The translations under genes and the position numbers were made by a program. Positions 14,598-16,495 of a stretch of DNA of 16,495 nucleotides are shown here, in pieces; within the stretch, counting starts at the first letter, position 1; each line of letters begins with the position of its first letter. The DNA comes from CAZFCK01 sp964517355. Its GTDB lineage: Bacteria; Desulfobacterota; Desulfovibrionia; Desulfovibrionales; Desulfovibrionaceae. The stretch spans positions 1-16,495 of the forward strand of contig CAZFCK010000100.1 in assembly GCA_964517355.1 (NCBI GenBank). Direction: 5' to 3'. The notes under the pieces are model-generated. The model had not been told where the DNA came from. It searched no databases and saw nothing but the letters and a program-made list of their open reading frames with translations.

Positions 14598-15275
14598 ATG
14601 TCTCCTATAACAAAATACAGGGTACGTATTCACCCCCAGGGTGGCCGGATCGACTATGACGTACCTGAAGAACGTCTCTTCAAATCCTGCAACATACGGG
14701 AAAATCGGCATATCGCGGCAAAATGCGTTTTTCGCGGCCCCAACTCCGCATGCCATGTGCTCGATATTTTGTCTCCTCTGATAATGTCTTTTTCCGATCT
14801 GGCTTCCACAATGCAAGTGAGCATCGTAAAAAAACACAGTTCAGGCACCAGCGTGCTGAAGACAAACGCCTCCTCCGCATTTGTGGCCATGGCCGTGCAC
14901 GCCATGGCCAATTCCGGATGTTCGCACCTGGAACCACTCAAAGCCATTTCAGACTGCCTCGATTATAACGACGGCATTGAAAACGTGATGTACCGCGCCT
15001 TTACATCGACCGCCTACACGCTCCTCAAGGCCGGGCGGACCATCTCCACGGAAGAATGTCTGACCTTTATGCACGAACATGCGAAATCCGTGGATAAGTG
15101 CGTTCGCCACTTTGCGAGCGTGACCGAAAGCATCACCACGGGCGATTGCGTACGCAACGGATTCATTCAACTGATTCATGGGAAGATGTTCTTCGACGTG
15201 TTCATGCAATCCAAACAGCATGACGCGTCTTCATCCGCCAACTCATTGTTTTCCGATGTAAATCCTTTAAAATGA
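14598..15275 (+). CDS. Hypothetical cysteine-rich protein, no recognised domain
   Basis: I do not recognise this 225-residue protein. It has no signal peptide or clear membrane segment and is probably cytoplasmic. It contains eight cysteines (31, 43, 52, 108, 120, 154, 168, 184) and eleven histidines, but no paired CxxC motif, so metal binding is only a possibility. The middle and C-terminal parts (about 90-205) look mostly helical. The tail from 205 is serine-rich and low in complexity. The ATG at 14598 has no good ribosome binding site; two perfect palindromes lie where one would be. By eye the gene is less GC-rich than the efflux and transglutaminase genes, which may hint at separate origin. 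It is divergent from the radical SAM gene and has a stem-loop after its stop. A real gene is likely from its length and ordinary codon use. Confidence 0.7.
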   Translation: MSPITKYRVRIHPQGGRIDYDVPEERLFKSCNIRENRHIAAKCVFRGPNSACHVLDILSPLIMSFSDLASTMQVSIVKKHSSGTSVLKTNASSAFVAMAVHAMANSGCSHLEPLKAISDCLDYNDGIENVMYRAFTSTAYTLLKAGRTISTEECLTFMHEHAKSVDKCVRHFASVTESITTGDCVRNGFIQLIHGKMFFDVFMQSKQHDASSSANSLFSDVNPLK

Positions 15276-15282
15276 CGTTTGG

Positions 15283-15310
15283 GAGGAAGCCGTTCGCGCA
15301 AGGTTTCCTC
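15283..15310 (+). terminator. Probable terminator stem-loop after the unknown gene
   Basis: GAGGAAGCC (15283-15291) pairs with GGTTTCCTC (15302-15310) over 9 positions, one of them G-U in RNA, with a 10-base loop. It begins 8 bases after the stop codon and is followed by TTCTCT. The U-tract is weak, so efficiency is uncertain. Confidence 0.45.
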
Positions 15311-15407
15311 TTCTCTGAAAGCGCGTGTTCCTTTCTCTTCCTTGCCCACCTTGAAAGCCCTGTGCAAGCCTCTTCGCCGTTCATGGGAAAAAACCCGCCG
15401 CTCCCCT

Positions 15408-15449
15408 TATACTCGATTGCAAAAGACCGATAAGCGTTGCATGTTGCAA
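15408..15449 (+). promoter_or_regulatory. Candidate -10 box and inverted repeat before the small HTH gene
   Basis: TATACT at 15408-15413 is a good -10 match, but the -35 position (GGGAAA) is poor. Further on, TTGCA (15437-15441) and TGCAA (15445-15449) form a perfect inverted repeat around TGT, about 40 bases before the start codon. Small helix-turn-helix proteins often bind their own promoters, so this is a candidate operator. Confidence 0.25.
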
Positions 15450-15487
15450 ATCAGGATCGTTTCACCAGCAAACGAGGGAGGTGCTCC

Positions 15488-15685
15488 ATGTTCACTCAAT
15501 GGCTTTTACGGCAACACATGCAACAAGGGCGCAGTGTCCGCGAACTGTCCAAAGCGGCCGGCGTCGGCGAAGTGGAAATTCAGAGCCTGTTGACCTCGGG
15601 GCACGTTTCTCACAGCGTACGACAGCAGCTTGAGCGTTCCCTCGGTGGAGTGGGACTCTTTGTTCTCTCCCCTAAGGCATTGTGA
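15488..15685 (+). CDS. Small protein with helix-turn-helix-like segment
   Basis: This 65-residue protein starts at an ATG preceded by GGAGGT with 5 bases between, the strongest ribosome site in the window, which is the main reason to accept so short a gene. Residues about 16-50, beginning SVRELSKAAGVGEVEIQSLL, fit the pattern of an XRE-like helix-turn-helix: a helix, an AAGV turn, a second helix and then a third. The C-terminal 12 residues are hydrophobic. It may be a small DNA-binding regulator or the antitoxin-like half of a pair, but no partner gene is adjacent. The frame is open upstream to 15437, without a ribosome site. Gene reality is fairly sure; the fold is inferred from pattern only. 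Confidence 0.7.
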   Translation: MFTQWLLRQHMQQGRSVRELSKAAGVGEVEIQSLLTSGHVSHSVRQQLERSLGGVGLFVLSPKAL

Positions 15686-15695
15686 GGGGGAAATA

Positions 15696-15710
15696 CGAGT
15701 ATCGGACTCG
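15696..15710 (+). terminator. Short perfect stem-loop after the small HTH gene
   Basis: CGAGT (15696-15700) and ACTCG (15706-15710) form a 5-bp stem with a 5-base loop, 10 bases after the stop codon and followed by CGCATTTTGA. The stem is short and the T-tract is brief, so this is a weak terminator candidate. Confidence 0.3.
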
Positions 15711-15887
15711 CGCATTTTGACTTTGAACAAAGTTCTCAAGAATCACCGATACTTTTTACCCCTATAGCGTGATATCATAGGCGAACTTCAAAATTTCCAC
15801 CAGGAAGAACTGATGAAATTGGCCGAAGACGAAAGCGGACAGGGAGGAGTGCGAGCGAGGTTAAGGCATTATCATGGTTAGGAAATA

Positions 15888-15941
15888 GCGCCGTGCCGGA
15901 GCGGGTGCAGAGGTGACGGAGTCTCTGCCGAACGGCGGCGC
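15888..15941. other. GC-rich structured element between convergent genes
   Basis: Outer arms GCGCCG (15888-15893) and CGGCGC (15936-15941) pair perfectly, and an inner perfect 6-bp stem GCAGAG (15907-15912) / CTCTGC (15923-15928) closes a 10-base loop. It begins 21 bases beyond the stop of the PilZ gene on the minus strand, so a terminator is possible, but no T-tract follows. It matches no RNA family I can name. Confidence 0.3.
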
Positions 15942-15962
15942 CACTAGGCCGGCATCATGCTC

Positions 15963-16469
15963 TTATTCCCCGGATTTGCTTCCCGGTTTTTTTTTCAGCA
16001 ACTCTTGCTGCTCCTGTTCTTTGCGAGCGGATGCATATTTTTGTCTTTCAAGGAGGTTTTTGACTTCGGCCAGTTGAAAAGAGGATAACTGGTGGAATTC
16101 CCCCCCAAAGCTCATGGAGCCTATCCGGGTGATGCGTACGTTGACGTTTTTCAATAAGATGCTTTGCTTTTCCAAAAGCGTGAGCGTCACGACTTCGCCT
16201 TTTTTGAAATCCTTGTCGGCATCCGTGGGTTCGAATCCGACTCCGGACACGCTTAAATCAAGCACTTGGGCGGTACCGCCGAACAAACCAAAATCAAGAT
16301 CCAGGTCCTCAACGCCTACCCGTTCCGTGCGCCGCCTTTCAGCCCCTTTCTCGACAAGTTCCTCGGTGACGTCAAACACGACGCCGCACCGGGGGCACCG
16401 GACTTTTTTCCCTAACGCCGTCTCGGACACCTTGCCCACAGAGGCACAATGAAAACATCTGATATACAT
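15963..16469 (-). CDS. Zinc-ribbon plus PilZ domain protein, probable cyclic di-GMP effector
   Basis: With this start the protein has 168 residues. Residues 1-35 form an MJ0042-type zinc ribbon with four cysteines in two pairs (C5/C8 in IRCFHC and C25/C28 in VRCPRC). Residues about 44-140 are a PilZ domain: the RxxxR loop is in ERRRTER (R46 and R50) and the second motif is DLSVSG (71-76), together the cyclic di-GMP binding signature. The C-terminal 30 residues are charged (many E, Q and K) and probably helical or disordered. The ATG at 16469 has GGAG 5 bases upstream; an in-frame ATG at 16490 is too close to the window edge to judge and has no matching site. No motility or synthesis gene is next to it, so its output is unknown. 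Confidence 0.9.
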   Translation of the reverse strand: MYIRCFHCASVGKVSETALGKKVRCPRCGVVFDVTEELVEKGAERRRTERVGVEDLDLDFGLFGGTAQVLDLSVSGVGFEPTDADKDFKKGEVVTLTLLEKQSILLKNVNVRITRIGSMSFGGEFHQLSSFQLAEVKNLLERQKYASARKEQEQQELLKKKPGSKSGE

Positions 16470-16495
16470 ACGTTCTCCACCAAGGCACAATTAAA

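Noticed and set aside
15768..15881. Short plus-strand frame that could encode a 22-residue peptide from 15813
   Set aside because: The upstream site is poorly placed, the peptide has no recognisable features and the length is within chance. A decayed gene end remains possible but unsupported.
15837..15960. Possible riboswitch or catalytic RNA in the structured gap
   Set aside because: A GCCACT sequence recalled part of the cobalamin riboswitch, but none of its other conserved blocks is present, and I could not match RNase P, 6S, tmRNA or a group II intron.
1..16495. tRNA, rRNA, CRISPR array, insertion sequence or prophage genes
   Set aside because: I saw no regularly spaced direct repeats, no transposase or integrase motifs and no cloverleaf or rRNA sequence.

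Overview
The window looks like chromosomal DNA from a GC-rich, Gram-negative bacterium, most likely a sulfate-reducing relative of Desulfovibrio (Desulfovibrionaceae). The grounds are an RND efflux system with a periplasmic adaptor (which needs an outer membrane), the abundance of two-component and PilZ signalling proteins, and G-run repeats with a terminator-like hairpin at the left end that resemble elements I associate with Desulfovibrio genomes. The taxonomic call is inference; there is no rRNA or other marker gene here.

Left edge (1-511): no convincing gene. It holds an inverted pair of G-rich hairpin repeats plus a third, degraded copy, and several stem-loops that probably terminate the leftward operon. 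Minus strand, 512-3792: a four-gene signalling operon read right to left. It encodes a membrane sensor histidine kinase with a Cache-like periplasmic sensor, a stand-alone receiver, a small protein with a histidine-kinase dimerisation helix but a decayed ATPase half (a likely phosphotransferase), and a second stand-alone receiver. None of the four carries a DNA-binding or enzymatic output domain, so this looks like a branched phosphorelay whose output partner is elsewhere. It is the most interesting system in the window.

Plus strand, 3982-4896: an RlmM/FtsJ-type 2'-O-methyltransferase with a complete K-D-K-E tetrad, divergent from the kinase. Plus strand, 5053-13287: a long run made of an RND efflux adaptor and pump (5053-9411), then a MoxR-type AAA+ ATPase whose start overlaps the pump's stop, a DUF58 protein, and a TgpA-like membrane transglutaminase that overlaps the DUF58 gene. 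The last three form the familiar MoxR-DUF58-transglutaminase set; their coupling to an RND pump is the unusual part.

Right part (13288-16495): a leftward radical SAM protein (13542-14420) with a possible gene remnant just beyond its 3' end; an unrecognised cysteine-rich protein (14598-15275) preceded by two perfect palindromes; a 65-residue protein with a helix-turn-helix-like segment and a very strong ribosome binding site (15488-15685); a 277-base gap with stem-loops; and, leftward from 16469, a zinc-ribbon plus PilZ protein that probably responds to cyclic di-GMP.
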